Assembly (NCBI GenBank): GCA_947487155.1
Contig: CANKVS010000039.1
Location: forward strand, 1-38,423
Direction of reading: 5' to 3'
From: an uncultured Flaviramulus sp.
GTDB lineage: Bacteria; Bacteroidota; Bacteroidia; Flavobacteriales; Flavobacteriaceae
DNA length: 38,423 nt
In this document: in pieces, positions 17,178-24,353 of the stretch
Position numbering within the stretch: the first letter of the stretch is position 1
Layout: every line of letters begins with the position of its first letter
Translations under genes and position numbers: made by a program
The notes under the pieces: generated by a model
The model's database searches: none
The model's input: only the letters and a program-made list of their open reading frames with translations
Told to the model about the DNA's origin: nothing

Positions 17178-17960
17178 TTACAAAGATTTTGTGCGTCCGC
17201 CATCAACCGGAACGTTAATTCCGTTAACATAGCCTGCTGTTTCACTTGCTAAAAAAGTTATAACATTTGCAGTTTCCTCTGGCTTTGCAAAGCGTTTAGC
17301 TGGCGTATAATTTTTCATTATTTCTGCCATCTCTTCAATACTTCTATCTTCTTGTGTTGCCTTAATTTTAATGATTTCATTTAAACGCTCTGTTTCGGTA
17401 AACCCAGGCAACACGTTATTTACAGTAATACCAAAAGCACCAACTTCAATAGATAATGTTTTACTCCAATTGCCAACAGCTCCTCTAATGGTGTTACTTA
17501 CACCCAAACCAGGAATAGGCTCTTTAACTGATGTAGAAATGATATTAATAATTCTACCAAAACCTACTTCTTTCATAAAAGGAATAGTAGCTTGAGCTAA
17601 AACATGATTACATTTTAAGTGCTGTATAAACGCATTATCAAATTCCTCAAGTGCTGCTGTTAAAATAGATCCGCTTCTTGGCCCACCAGTATTATTTATA
17701 ACAATATGGAATCCATGATTTTTCTCTATAAATTTAATGACTTGCTCTTGTAACTCTCTTGGGTTTGAAAAGTCTGCAACTATATAACTATGGTTTCTGT
17801 GTTCTGGTAATTCTGCTAAAACCGCTTTGAGTTTTTCTCTATTTCTTGCTACTAAAGTTACATTTACACCTTCGGAAGCTAGAGCCATTGCAGTTGCTTT
17901 TCCAATGCCTGCTGTACTTCCGCAAACCAAAGCGTTTTTATTATTTAAGTTTAAATTCAT
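17178..17960 (-). CDS. SDR-fold protein of the kynurenine cluster, atypical active site
   Basis: A 260-residue short-chain dehydrogenase/reductase. The cofactor motif is G14STAGIG20 and the NNTGG stretch covers residues 89-94. The catalytic serine (S142 in IISTS) is present, but thirteen residues on, where the Tyr of YxxxK should be, there is S155, and the Lys position is R159 (SNTIR). The protein keeps PGFTET and a C-terminal VNGINVPVDGG. Either it uses a different catalytic set, as some SDR subfamilies with the same SN-x-x-R pattern appear to, or it is not a redox enzyme. It lies in the kynurenine cluster, and its exact step is unknown. Confidence 0.85.
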   Translation of the reverse strand: MNLNLNNKNALVCGSTAGIGKATAMALASEGVNVTLVARNREKLKAVLAELPEHRNHSYIVADFSNPRELQEQVIKFIEKNHGFHIVINNTGGPRSGSILTAALEEFDNAFIQHLKCNHVLAQATIPFMKEVGFGRIINIISTSVKEPIPGLGVSNTIRGAVGNWSKTLSIEVGAFGITVNNVLPGFTETERLNEIIKIKATQEDRSIEEMAEIMKNYTPAKRFAKPEETANVITFLASETAGYVNGINVPVDGGRTKSL

Positions 17961-17961
17961 A

Positions 17962-18300
17962 TTATTCGTATATTATTTTTGCGCGTTTACTTAATTTTTC
18001 CATTAACTTTTCAGGGCTTTTTATGGCAGTAAATCCAAACTTTTCATATAATGTATGGGCGTCTCTTGTTGCTAACATCCATTTGTCAATAGCCTTTAAC
18101 TCTGGAAAATTAATTATTTTATCCATTAATAATTTTGAGTAACCCTTGCCTTGATAATCTTCAATAACAAAAACATCTAAAAGATAAGCAAAAAACACTT
18201 TATCAGTCATAACTCTCGTGTAGGCAATTTGCTTTCCATTATGAAAAAGACCAAAATTAATGGTGTTCTCAGAGGCTATTTTTTGCTCTTCAAAGGTTCT
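17962..18300 (-). pseudogene. GNAT acetyltransferase, 5' end lost at a deletion junction
   Basis: The minus-strand frame encodes RTFEEQKIASENTINFGLFH, continues through the acetyl-CoA motif VFVIEDYQGKGYSKLL and ends near LYEKFGFTAIKSPEKLM, a good match to the last ~110 residues of a ~140-residue GNAT family. The N-terminal ~30 residues are missing: upstream the sequence becomes aldehyde dehydrogenase coding DNA in another frame. The first in-frame ATG is at 18210 (MTDKVFFAYLLDVF), which would leave only the C-terminal 82 residues. A functional product is unlikely. The stop is 1 base before the SDR start, showing the original gene belonged to this operon. Confidence 0.8.
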
Positions 18301-18932
18301 CCTGTTGTTGTTCCTAATCCATGAACAATATTTAAAACACCTTTTGGGAGGCCAGCCTCATTTAGTATCTCACTCAATAAAAAAGCTGTTAAGGGTGTAA
18401 CTTCACTAGGCTTTGCAACAACACAATTACCTGCAGCTATTGCAGGAGCTATTTTCCAAGTAAAAAGATAGAGTGGTAGATTCCAAGGTGAAATACAACC
18501 AACCACACCAATAGGTTGACGAAGTGTGTAGTTTATAGCTTGTTGACCAACACTTTCGTGACTTTCGCTAGCAAATTGTGTAATAGCATTGCCAAAGAAT
18601 CTAAAATTATTTGCAGCTCGTGGAATATCTACTGTTTTTGCTAAACTAATGGGTTTGCCATTGTCTTTGCTTTCAGCCTCGGCAAAGCGTTGTAAGTTGG
18701 CTTCTAGTAATTCAGAAATCCTTATTAAAATACGACTACGTTCTTCTAATGTGGTTTGCGACCAAGTTGGAAAAGCAGATTTTGCTGCGATGTATGCATT
18801 TTCTACGTCTTCTTTGGATGAGTTAGGTATTTGCCCGTATATTTCTCCACTCGCTGGATTGTAATTGTCAATCCACCCATTAGCAATGGGGGACATAAAT
18901 TTTCCGTTTATGTAGTTTTGGATGTTAATCAT
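18276..18932 (-). pseudogene. 2-aminomuconate 6-semialdehyde dehydrogenase, 3' half deleted
   Basis: The frame encodes 218 residues of an NAD-dependent aldehyde dehydrogenase against about 480 in the family. The N-terminal domain is intact: oxyanion-site N151 in SPWNLPLY, K174 in VAKPSEVTP, and LPKGVLNIVHGLG. Homology stops after GTTTGE at the DNA AGAACCTTTGAA (18289-18300), where it runs into GNAT coding sequence and quickly hits a stop. The catalytic glutamate and cysteine, which lie in the missing half, are absent, so no dehydrogenase activity is expected. In the pathway it would oxidise 2-aminomuconate semialdehyde to 2-aminomuconate. The ATG overlaps the GIY-YIG stop by 8 bases. Confidence 0.85.
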
Positions 18933-19290
18933 GAGATGATTGTTTGTCTGGTCGAGCGTAGTCGAGACCTACTTTTGTTTCTGAATTGAAATTAAAATGT
19001 GTAGCATTTCTACATTCTGCAAGTATTTGTAGCATGTCAAAATCTCCATTTGCCAATGCTAGTTTCTTTTTCCCACTCCATTTTTTAATTTTCTTTTCAA
19101 AATAGATAGCTTGATTTATATCATTGAATTCTTGATGAAATATTAAATCTAAAGGTCGTCTTTTAAATGTAAAACAATTTTTATTTAAACCTTTTTGGTG
19201 TTCTTCAAATCTTCTAGGTAAATTATTTGTAACTCCTGTGTAAGTTAAACCATCAGAACATTTTAATATATATACAAAATATAGTTTCAT
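18925..19290 (-). CDS. GIY-YIG nuclease family protein
   Basis: A 121-residue free-standing GIY-YIG domain protein. VYILKCSDGLTYTG supplies the two-strand signature (Y7 and Y17-T-G), R26/R27 the catalytic arginine region, and E65 in AIYFEKKIKKWS the metal-binding glutamate. Residues after ~90 (SETKVGLDYARPDKQ) are encoded by DNA of the TTGAGCGNAGTCGA-type repeat (18946-18969), so the tail is repeat-derived rather than part of the fold. Palindromic repeats flank the gene, which interrupts the kynurenine operon between ridA and the dehydrogenase remnant. Role is unknown; a mobile nuclease cassette is plausible. Confidence 0.9.
   Translation of the reverse strand: MKLYFVYILKCSDGLTYTGVTNNLPRRFEEHQKGLNKNCFTFKRRPLDLIFHQEFNDINQAIYFEKKIKKWSGKKKLALANGDFDMLQILAECRNATHFNFNSETKVGLDYARPDKQSSHD
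18946..18969. repeat. Palindromic repeat inside GIY-YIG 3' end
   Basis: GGTCGAGCGTAGTCGAGACC has TCGAGCG...GTCGAGA cores and lies in the last codons of the GIY-YIG gene. It is a member of the family also seen at 19295-19320, 12523-12547 and 6564-6590. Confidence 0.7.
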
Positions 19291-19294
19291 AAAA

Positions 19295-19320
19295 GACCTC
19301 TCGACTGCGCTCGAGGAGAC
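19295..19320. repeat. Palindromic repeat upstream of GIY-YIG gene
   Basis: CTCTCGACTGCGCTCGAGGAG lies 9-25 bases before the GIY-YIG start on the minus strand, with CTCGA/TCGAG arms around an ACTGCGC centre. It belongs to the same family as 18946-18969, on the other side of the gene. Confidence 0.7.
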
Positions 19321-19334
19321 ATTTAGTTTGTTAT

Positions 19335-19769
19335 TTAATTTCTAACATAAGCCATCACCTTAATTTCTACAACCAAATCCGGGTGTGGTAATTGGTGCAC
19401 AGCAACAGTTGTTCTTGTCGGACCAGTTTCTGCATTAAAAAATTCTGCGTACGCTTTATTATAACCTGCAAAATCATTCATATTAACTAAAAACGATGTG
19501 ACATCAACCACGTCATTCAAAGTAGCACCTTCTTTAGCTAGACTTTTTTCAATGTTTTGTATAACCTCACGGGTTTGAACTTCAATATTTAAACGTTTGG
19601 TTCCCATTTCATCAATAATATCTACACCAGCAATGGTGTTGTCTGCTCGTCGAGAACTGGTACCAGATACAAATATAAAATCGCCAACCCGTTTTGTGTG
19701 TGGATAAGCGCCTCTAGGTGTTACTTTAGTTCCCGCGGAAGCAGGAATCTCATTTTTGTTGTTACTCAT
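19335..19769 (-). CDS. RidA family protein, probable 2-aminomuconate deaminase
   Basis: A 144-residue YjgF/YER057c/UK114-type protein starting at the ATG at 19769; a frame upstream to 19817 is repeat DNA. It has the RidA pattern [57 protein letters not shown], and the arginine-containing [21 protein letters not shown] (R ligand for carboxylates near residue 115). The context (kynurenine pathway after ACMSD and the dehydrogenase) indicates the 2-aminomuconate deaminase role. Codons 6-13 (EIPASAGT) are encoded by a sequence nearly identical to a genome hairpin repeat at 21437-21456. Confidence 0.85.
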   Translation of the reverse strand: MSNNKNEIPASAGTKVTPRGAYPHTKRVGDFIFVSGTSSRRADNTIAGVDIIDEMGTKRLNIEVQTREVIQNIEKSLAKEGATLNDVVDVTSFLVNMNDFAGYNKAYAEFFNAETGPTRTTVAVHQLPHPDLVVEIKVMAYVRN

Positions 19770-19787
19770 ATTTTTTCTTTTTATTTG

Positions 19788-19930
19788 TTCATTTTGTCTT
19801 GATACAAAACGAACCAAAAAATCATATTGAAATAAGGAAATTCCTGTGGAACATTCTCTTTCGGAATTTCGTGCTTAAAGCTTCGCTATGCATCTCCATT
19901 CCTTCGTTCATTATTTCTGCATTTCAATAT
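19788..19930. repeat. Structured repeat, copy A (upstream of ridA)
   Basis: The unit begins TTCATTTTGTCTTGATACAA and ends with ATTTCAATAT; ATATTGAAAT at 19824-19833 pairs exactly with ATTTCAATAT at 19921-19930. A second copy lies at 21484-21624, so two copies bracket the monooxygenase gene. Sequences CTTCGTTCATTATTTCT are shared by both. Confidence 0.75.
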
Positions 19931-19979
19931 TCAATTCTCCGAATTGATTTAAGACTTGACTTACCTAAATTTATACTTT

Positions 19980-20028
19980 TCCTAACTCCTAACTCCTAAC
20001 TCCTAACTCCTAACTCCTGACTCCTAAC
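19980..20028. repeat. 7-bp tandem repeat (CCTAACT)n
   Basis: Seven head-to-tail copies of CCTAACT, the sixth altered to CCTGACT, end at the kynurenine monooxygenase stop codon. It is a simple-sequence tract with no spacers, hence not a CRISPR array. Confidence 0.9.
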
Positions 20029-20029
20029 T

Positions 20030-21430
20030 TTAGTGTAATCCAGCAATTTTATCGTCTTCTAAAATAGCTTTGGTTTCTTGTTTTACTTTATTTAAAATAG
20101 ATTTTAAATTTTCTTTTAAATCTATTTTTCCATCTGATAATAAATTTAAAATGGCTTTGTCTTGTGCTCTTCCTTTTAGCATAGCTTCTCGATAGCCAAT
20201 GGTTTCATTAAAAGTGACTAATGCGTATTTTGATGAATATGCATTTGGAAAATTTTGTTCTAAAGCCATTTCTAATTTACGCTTTTCTTGGAATATAGGG
20301 TTTGTAACATGGTCTTTCATTTCATGAAAATTGTCAATAGCTAAATCTGCAATAGCATCGGTATCTTTTTTACGTGTTTTTTCGTATGCTGTAAATGTAG
20401 CTTCCCAACTGCCTAAATTTTGATCTAAAATGGCATCCAACTCAACAACGTCTTCAAAGGATGCATTCATACCTTGACCGTAAAATGGAACAATAGCATG
20501 TGCCGAATCTCCCATTAAAAGCGTATTGCCTTTATAGTGCCAAGGCGAACATTTTATAGTGCCTAGGGGCGATGTTGGATTTTTAAAGAAATCGTCAATT
20601 AGATTTGGCATTAAAACTAAAGCATCTGGAAATTCTTTTCGGAAAAATTCTAAAACTATTTCTTCGGTTGTAAGGTTGTTAAAATTGTATTCACCTTCAT
20701 CATAACTTAAAAACAGAGTAACCGTAAAACTGCCATCTAAATTTGGTAAAGCGATAAGCATAAACGATCCACGAGGCCAAATATGAAGCGCGTTTTTATA
20801 CGTTTTAAAATCGCCATTTTCCTTTGGGAGAATACTTAATTCTTTATAGCCATGTGTTAAATACTCTTGCGAAAAACTAAACAAAAACTTTTTGCCTAAA
20901 TAGTAACTTTTTCGCATTGCAGATCCTGCACCATCGGTTGCTATAATAACATCGGCATCTTCTATAAATTCATCTTTAGTTTTGTAATCTTGAAATAGTG
21001 CTGTGATTTTTTCAAAATCGACCGATTTGCATTTTTTGTTGAAGTAAATAGAAACGTTTTTATGTTTTTCGGCTTCGGTTAAAAGCAATGCATTGAGCTC
21101 GCCACGAGAAATGGAATTAATATATTCGTGCTCTCGTCCGCTATAATTTGATAAATGGGTGTTCCCTTTTTTATCGTGAATCATACGCCCATTCATAGGA
21201 ATACAAAGTGCTTTTACTTTATCTTCAATACCAACAAGTTTCATGGCTTTATTGCCACGATTTGAAAATGCTAAATTTATAGACCGACCAGCATTAATAT
21301 CTACTTTGCGTAAATCTGGACGTTTTTCGTAAATGCTTACATTGTAACCGCGTTGCCCTAAGCGTAAGGCTAGGAGTGAACCACAGAGACCTGCACCAAT
21401 GATTAATATGTTTTGTTGTTTTTCTTTCAT
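20030..21430 (-). CDS. kmo: Kynurenine 3-monooxygenase
   Basis: A 466-residue FAD-dependent aromatic hydroxylase converting L-kynurenine to 3-hydroxykynurenine with NADPH and oxygen. The dinucleotide fold is at IIGAGLCGSLLALRLGQRG (residues ~10-30), the mid-domain motif DVIIATDGAGSAMR near residue 163, and the FAD pyrophosphate motif LLMGDSAHAIVPFYGQGMN near 306-325. It follows kynureninase on the same strand at a gap of 245 bases filled by repeats, and its ATG is 6 bases from a 20-base hairpin repeat that could interfere with initiation. FAD and flavin-hydroxylase features are clear; the kynurenine substrate is inferred from context. Confidence 0.93.
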   Translation of the reverse strand: MKEKQQNILIIGAGLCGSLLALRLGQRGYNVSIYEKRPDLRKVDINAGRSINLAFSNRGNKAMKLVGIEDKVKALCIPMNGRMIHDKKGNTHLSNYSGREHEYINSISRGELNALLLTEAEKHKNVSIYFNKKCKSVDFEKITALFQDYKTKDEFIEDADVIIATDGAGSAMRKSYYLGKKFLFSFSQEYLTHGYKELSILPKENGDFKTYKNALHIWPRGSFMLIALPNLDGSFTVTLFLSYDEGEYNFNNLTTEEIVLEFFRKEFPDALVLMPNLIDDFFKNPTSPLGTIKCSPWHYKGNTLLMGDSAHAIVPFYGQGMNASFEDVVELDAILDQNLGSWEATFTAYEKTRKKDTDAIADLAIDNFHEMKDHVTNPIFQEKRKLEMALEQNFPNAYSSKYALVTFNETIGYREAMLKGRAQDKAILNLLSDGKIDLKENLKSILNKVKQETKAILEDDKIAGLH

Positions 21431-21436
21431 TTTGTC

Positions 21437-21456
21437 ATTCCTGCGAAGGCAGGAAT
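21437..21456. repeat. Hairpin repeat at kmo leader
   Basis: ATTCCTGCGAAGGCAGGAAT is a perfect 8-bp inverted repeat around GAAG, six bases upstream of the kmo ATG. It is a dispersed element; a near-identical sequence is in frame inside ridA at 19730-19748. Confidence 0.85.
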
Positions 21457-21483
21457 CTTATAGTTTTAGTTCAAGTTTTTTTT

Positions 21484-21624
21484 TCATTTTGTCTTGATAC
21501 AAAACGAACCAAAAAATCAAATCAAAATTAGGAAATTGCTAAAGCAACATTCACTTTCAGAATTACGTGCTTGAAGCTTTGTTTCGCACCTACATTCTTT
21601 CGTTCATTATTTCTAAACTTTGAT
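21484..21624. repeat. Structured repeat, copy B (upstream of kmo)
   Basis: Matches copy A at 19788-19930 over its first ~35 bases and its distal CGTTCATTATTTCT block; ATCAAAATTA at 21521-21530 pairs with AAACTTTGAT at 21615-21624 at most positions. The arms differ from copy A in sequence yet remain complementary. Confidence 0.7.
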
Positions 21625-21675
21625 GATTCCGACTTTGTCGGAATTCCAAGTTCATTTGATGTTCTTCGTTTTAAT

Positions 21676-22944
21676 TTAATATAATATCTCTTTCAATTTT
21701 TCAACCAAATTATAAATGTCTTGAAACGAGTTGTATAGAGGTGTTGGTGCGCAACGAATAACATCGGGTTCTCTCCAATCACTTATAACACCTGCCTCAG
21801 TCAATTTATTATGTAAATTTTTATCAGCATTTTTAACTTGAATGGATAATTGGCAACCGCGTTCTTCAGGATTACTAGGTGTAATTATTTTAATAGCATC
21901 ATCTCCTAATTGCTTTAAAAGAAACTCGAAATATCCCGTTAGTTTTTTAGACTTCTCATTTAACTTTTTAATACCAACGTCATTAAACATATCTAATGAT
22001 GCTTTAATGGCTGCCATAGATAAAATAGGAGGGTTGCTAAGTTGCCAACCTTCAGCTCCTGGAAGTACATCAAATTCATCGCGCATATTAAATCGTGTTT
22101 GTTTGTTGTGACTCCACCAGCCTGTAAATCGGTTTAAATTTTTATCATAGGCATGTCGTTCGTGAATAAAAGCTCCTGCTAAACTCCCTGGTCCAGAATT
22201 TAAATATTTATAAGTACACCAAACGGCAAAATCTGCTCCCGAATCGTGCAAATTGAGTTCTACATTTCCTGCGCCATGGGCACAATCAAAACCTACTGTA
22301 CAACCGTGTTTGTGACCAAGATTGGTTATTCTTTTTAAATCGAAATATTGACCTGTATAGTAATTAACACCGCCAATCATGATTAAGGCGATTTCATCAC
22401 CTTGAGCTTTAAGAATAGCTTCTAAATCTTCATATTGTAATAACTCTTCGTCTTTACGAGGTTTCCATAAAATTAATCCGTCTTTATCATCAATTCCATG
22501 ATGGCGCAATTGCGATTCTACTGCGTATTTATCAGAAGGAAAAGCATCACTTTCAATTAGTATTTTATAGCGTGTTTTAGTAGGTTTATAAAACGATACC
22601 ATCATAAAATGAAGGTTAGCTGTTAAGGTGTTCATAACCACAACTTCAATAGGTTTTGCACCAACTACATTTGCCATATTTTTAGTTAGAAATTCATGAT
22701 AAGGTAGCCACGGGTTTTTAGCTTCAGTATGCCCTTCAACACCTAAATTTGCCCAATCTTCAAGTTCCTGATTAATGTAAGATTTTGTAGATTTTGGCTG
22801 CAAACCAAGAGAGTTACCAGTCATGTAAATTAATTCATTTCCATGCTTATCTTTTGGAATATGAAATTGATTTCTGTACTGTGATAATTCATCATTTTGA
22901 TCTTGTTCTTTAGCGTAATCAAGACCTAATTTATATTTGGACAA
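21676..22944 (-). CDS. kynU: Kynureninase
   Basis: A 422-residue PLP enzyme cleaving 3-hydroxykynurenine to 3-hydroxyanthranilate and alanine. The Schiff-base lysine is K246 in WCTYKYLNSGPG, D220 and H223 in GFDCAHG are the cofactor-contact residues, and the N-terminal substrate block YMTGNSLGLQP is intact. The length is that of bacterial kynureninases. It heads the minus-strand kynurenine operon, after a TATTTTTG -7 element about 25 bases before the ATG. Kynurenine formamidase and tryptophan 2,3-dioxygenase are not in the window. Confidence 0.97.
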   Translation of the reverse strand: MSKYKLGLDYAKEQDQNDELSQYRNQFHIPKDKHGNELIYMTGNSLGLQPKSTKSYINQELEDWANLGVEGHTEAKNPWLPYHEFLTKNMANVVGAKPIEVVVMNTLTANLHFMMVSFYKPTKTRYKILIESDAFPSDKYAVESQLRHHGIDDKDGLILWKPRKDEELLQYEDLEAILKAQGDEIALIMIGGVNYYTGQYFDLKRITNLGHKHGCTVGFDCAHGAGNVELNLHDSGADFAVWCTYKYLNSGPGSLAGAFIHERHAYDKNLNRFTGWWSHNKQTRFNMRDEFDVLPGAEGWQLSNPPILSMAAIKASLDMFNDVGIKKLNEKSKKLTGYFEFLLKQLGDDAIKIITPSNPEERGCQLSIQVKNADKNLHNKLTEAGVISDWREPDVIRCAPTPLYNSFQDIYNLVEKLKEILY

Positions 22945-22968
22945 AGTGAATTGTATTTAGGTTTCTAA

Positions 22969-22976
22969 CAAAAATA
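22969..22976 (-). promoter_or_regulatory. Candidate -7 promoter element of kynurenine operon
   Basis: The minus strand reads TATTTTTG (TAnnTTTG) 24 bases before the kynU ATG. No clear -33 TTG was found. Confidence 0.45.
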
Positions 22977-23061
22977 AGAATTATAAAGTTAGAAAAGAAC
23001 TGATGAATTATACTAAATTGAAGAATATTCTTTTTTGTATATTTAGTAAAAACTTTAAGAT

Positions 23062-23481
23062 ATGGGAAAGATAAAAGAATATTCGAATGGAGAAACTACC
23101 GTAGTTTGGGAAGCCGAAAAATGTATTCATTCTGCTATTTGTGCCAAAGGTTTGCCTGAAGTATTTCAACCTAGAGATAGACCTTGGGTGAAAATTGATG
23201 GTGCAAACACTGAAACTATTATTAATCAAGTAAAAGCATGTCCTTCTGGAGCTTTAAGATTTTATATGAATGCAGAAGGAGATGAGTCGTCTGAAATCTT
23301 AAAAACGAAAGTTGAGGTTTTAGAAAATGGCCCTTTATTGGTTTACGGAACACTTAAGGTTACTCATAAAGATGGTTCGTCTGAGACTAAAAATAAAACA
23401 ACCGCTTTTTGCAGGTGTGGTGCATCAAACAATAAACCGTTTTGTGATGGCGCACATGTAAAAGAAGCTTTTATAGGTTAA
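23062..23481 (+). CDS. Ferredoxin-like Fer4_19 (YjdI) domain fused to CDGSH iron-sulfur domain
   Basis: A 139-residue two-domain iron-sulfur protein. Residues 1-68 match the Fer4_19 (YjdI-like) domain with C21, C27 and C60 (KACPSG). Residues ~95-135 hold a CDGSH-type [2Fe-2S] motif FCRCGASNNKPFCDGAH, with ligands C117, C119, C128 and H132. It is single-copy on the plus strand between the kynurenine operon and a lipoprotein gene and ends in a hairpin. Probably a small electron carrier or cluster protein; partner unknown. Confidence 0.88.
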   Translation: MGKIKEYSNGETTVVWEAEKCIHSAICAKGLPEVFQPRDRPWVKIDGANTETIINQVKACPSGALRFYMNAEGDESSEILKTKVEVLENGPLLVYGTLKVTHKDGSSETKNKTTAFCRCGASNNKPFCDGAHVKEAFIG

Positions 23482-23501
23482 AATAGTTATGTTTAAAAAG
23501 G

Positions 23502-23536
23502 GAAAAGCGCTCCAACCATGGGTTGAAACGCTTTTC
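23502..23536 (+). terminator. Hairpin after Fer4_19-CDGSH gene
   Basis: GAAAAGCG ... CCAACC, ATG loop, GGTTGA ... CGCTTTTC forms a 16-bp hairpin with a two-base mismatch. There is no strong T tract, so it may act as a weak terminator or a stabilising stem. Confidence 0.5.
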
Positions 23537-23669
23537 ATATATATAGGCGCAAATGCGGAAAAAACAATATTGCTGTTTATTTAGATTTTAGTCGAAAACA
23601 AGACCCTTTACTTACATTGTAAATAAAATAAATGCTCTAAAAATTATACTTCAAAGTTTGTGCCACATT

Positions 23670-24317
23670 TTAATCTAGAATCACTTTTACGTTTGTAAAC
23701 GGTAAACTCCAATCTCCTTCCGCTTTTTTATGGTTTAAAGCTATTTTAATACCATTAAAATCTTGGTAATTTTCAAACGTATTAATTAGTCCTGCTTTAG
23801 TTTTATTACCTTTTCTAAAAGCCCATTCTGTAATTATATAATCATCATTAAAATAAATGTCGTAAGCATCTCCAGGTGTGTAACCGCCTTCGTTAGCGTA
23901 TGTTAATGTTATTTTGTTTATTTCGGTTTTGCTTATTGGTGCTTTGGTTTTTATAGCTTCAGAAATTGTGAGTCCTTCGTCCCAAATTAACTGAAATGGT
24001 ATAAGTAGCCAAAACTTATCGTTTATAAATGCACGATCAGTTTTCATCGACATACTATCTATAGAACTTCTGTTGTAGCTTATAGTATCTTTAGAAGTAG
24101 TTAATGTAACATCATTTGTTTTTGGTTGCCACACCCAACTTCTATTTTTACCAAAGGTAAAAGTGATTTCTGAAACGTTTTTCCAGTTTTCAAAACCATG
24201 AGCATTAGCAATTTTTTCAGCAATAGTTAGTGATTTTTTTTCAACCGTATGTTTTGTTTCTTTTTTACAACACACAAAAAGAAATGCAATAAAAATTAGG
24301 TAGATAAAGTTTTTCAT
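23670..24317 (-). CDS. DUF6503-like exported lipoprotein
   Basis: A 215-residue protein with a hydrophobic N-terminus (MKNFIYLIFIAFLFVCCKKE) and a cysteine pair at residues 16-17 that fits the relaxed lipobox of Bacteroidota. The body has ANAHGFENWKNVSEITFTFGKNRSWVWQPKTNDVT and NTFENYQDFNGIKIALNHKK segments, resembling the DUF6503 beta-rich proteins of flavobacteria. Function unknown. It is divergent from the methyltransferase at 24354 with only 36 bases between, so the promoters overlap. Confidence 0.7.
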   Translation of the reverse strand: MKNFIYLIFIAFLFVCCKKETKHTVEKKSLTIAEKIANAHGFENWKNVSEITFTFGKNRSWVWQPKTNDVTLTTSKDTISYNRSSIDSMSMKTDRAFINDKFWLLIPFQLIWDEGLTISEAIKTKAPISKTEINKITLTYANEGGYTPGDAYDIYFNDDYIITEWAFRKGNKTKAGLINTFENYQDFNGIKIALNHKKAEGDWSLPFTNVKVILD

Positions 24318-24353
24318 AATTTAGTATTTTTTGTAAAGATATATAACTTAATT

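Noticed and set aside
18210..18300. Frameshift or readthrough joining dehydrogenase and GNAT into a functional fusion
   Set aside because: Each lacks essential parts of its domain and the junction is out of frame, so deletion is the simpler reading.
19980..20028. Possible CRISPR-like or other spaced repeat array
   Set aside because: Units are contiguous 7-mers with no spacers and no cas genes are present.
23008..23229. Minus-strand frame opposite the Fer4_19-CDGSH gene
   Set aside because: It overlaps a gene whose cysteine motifs are clear, and it has no recognisable domain.
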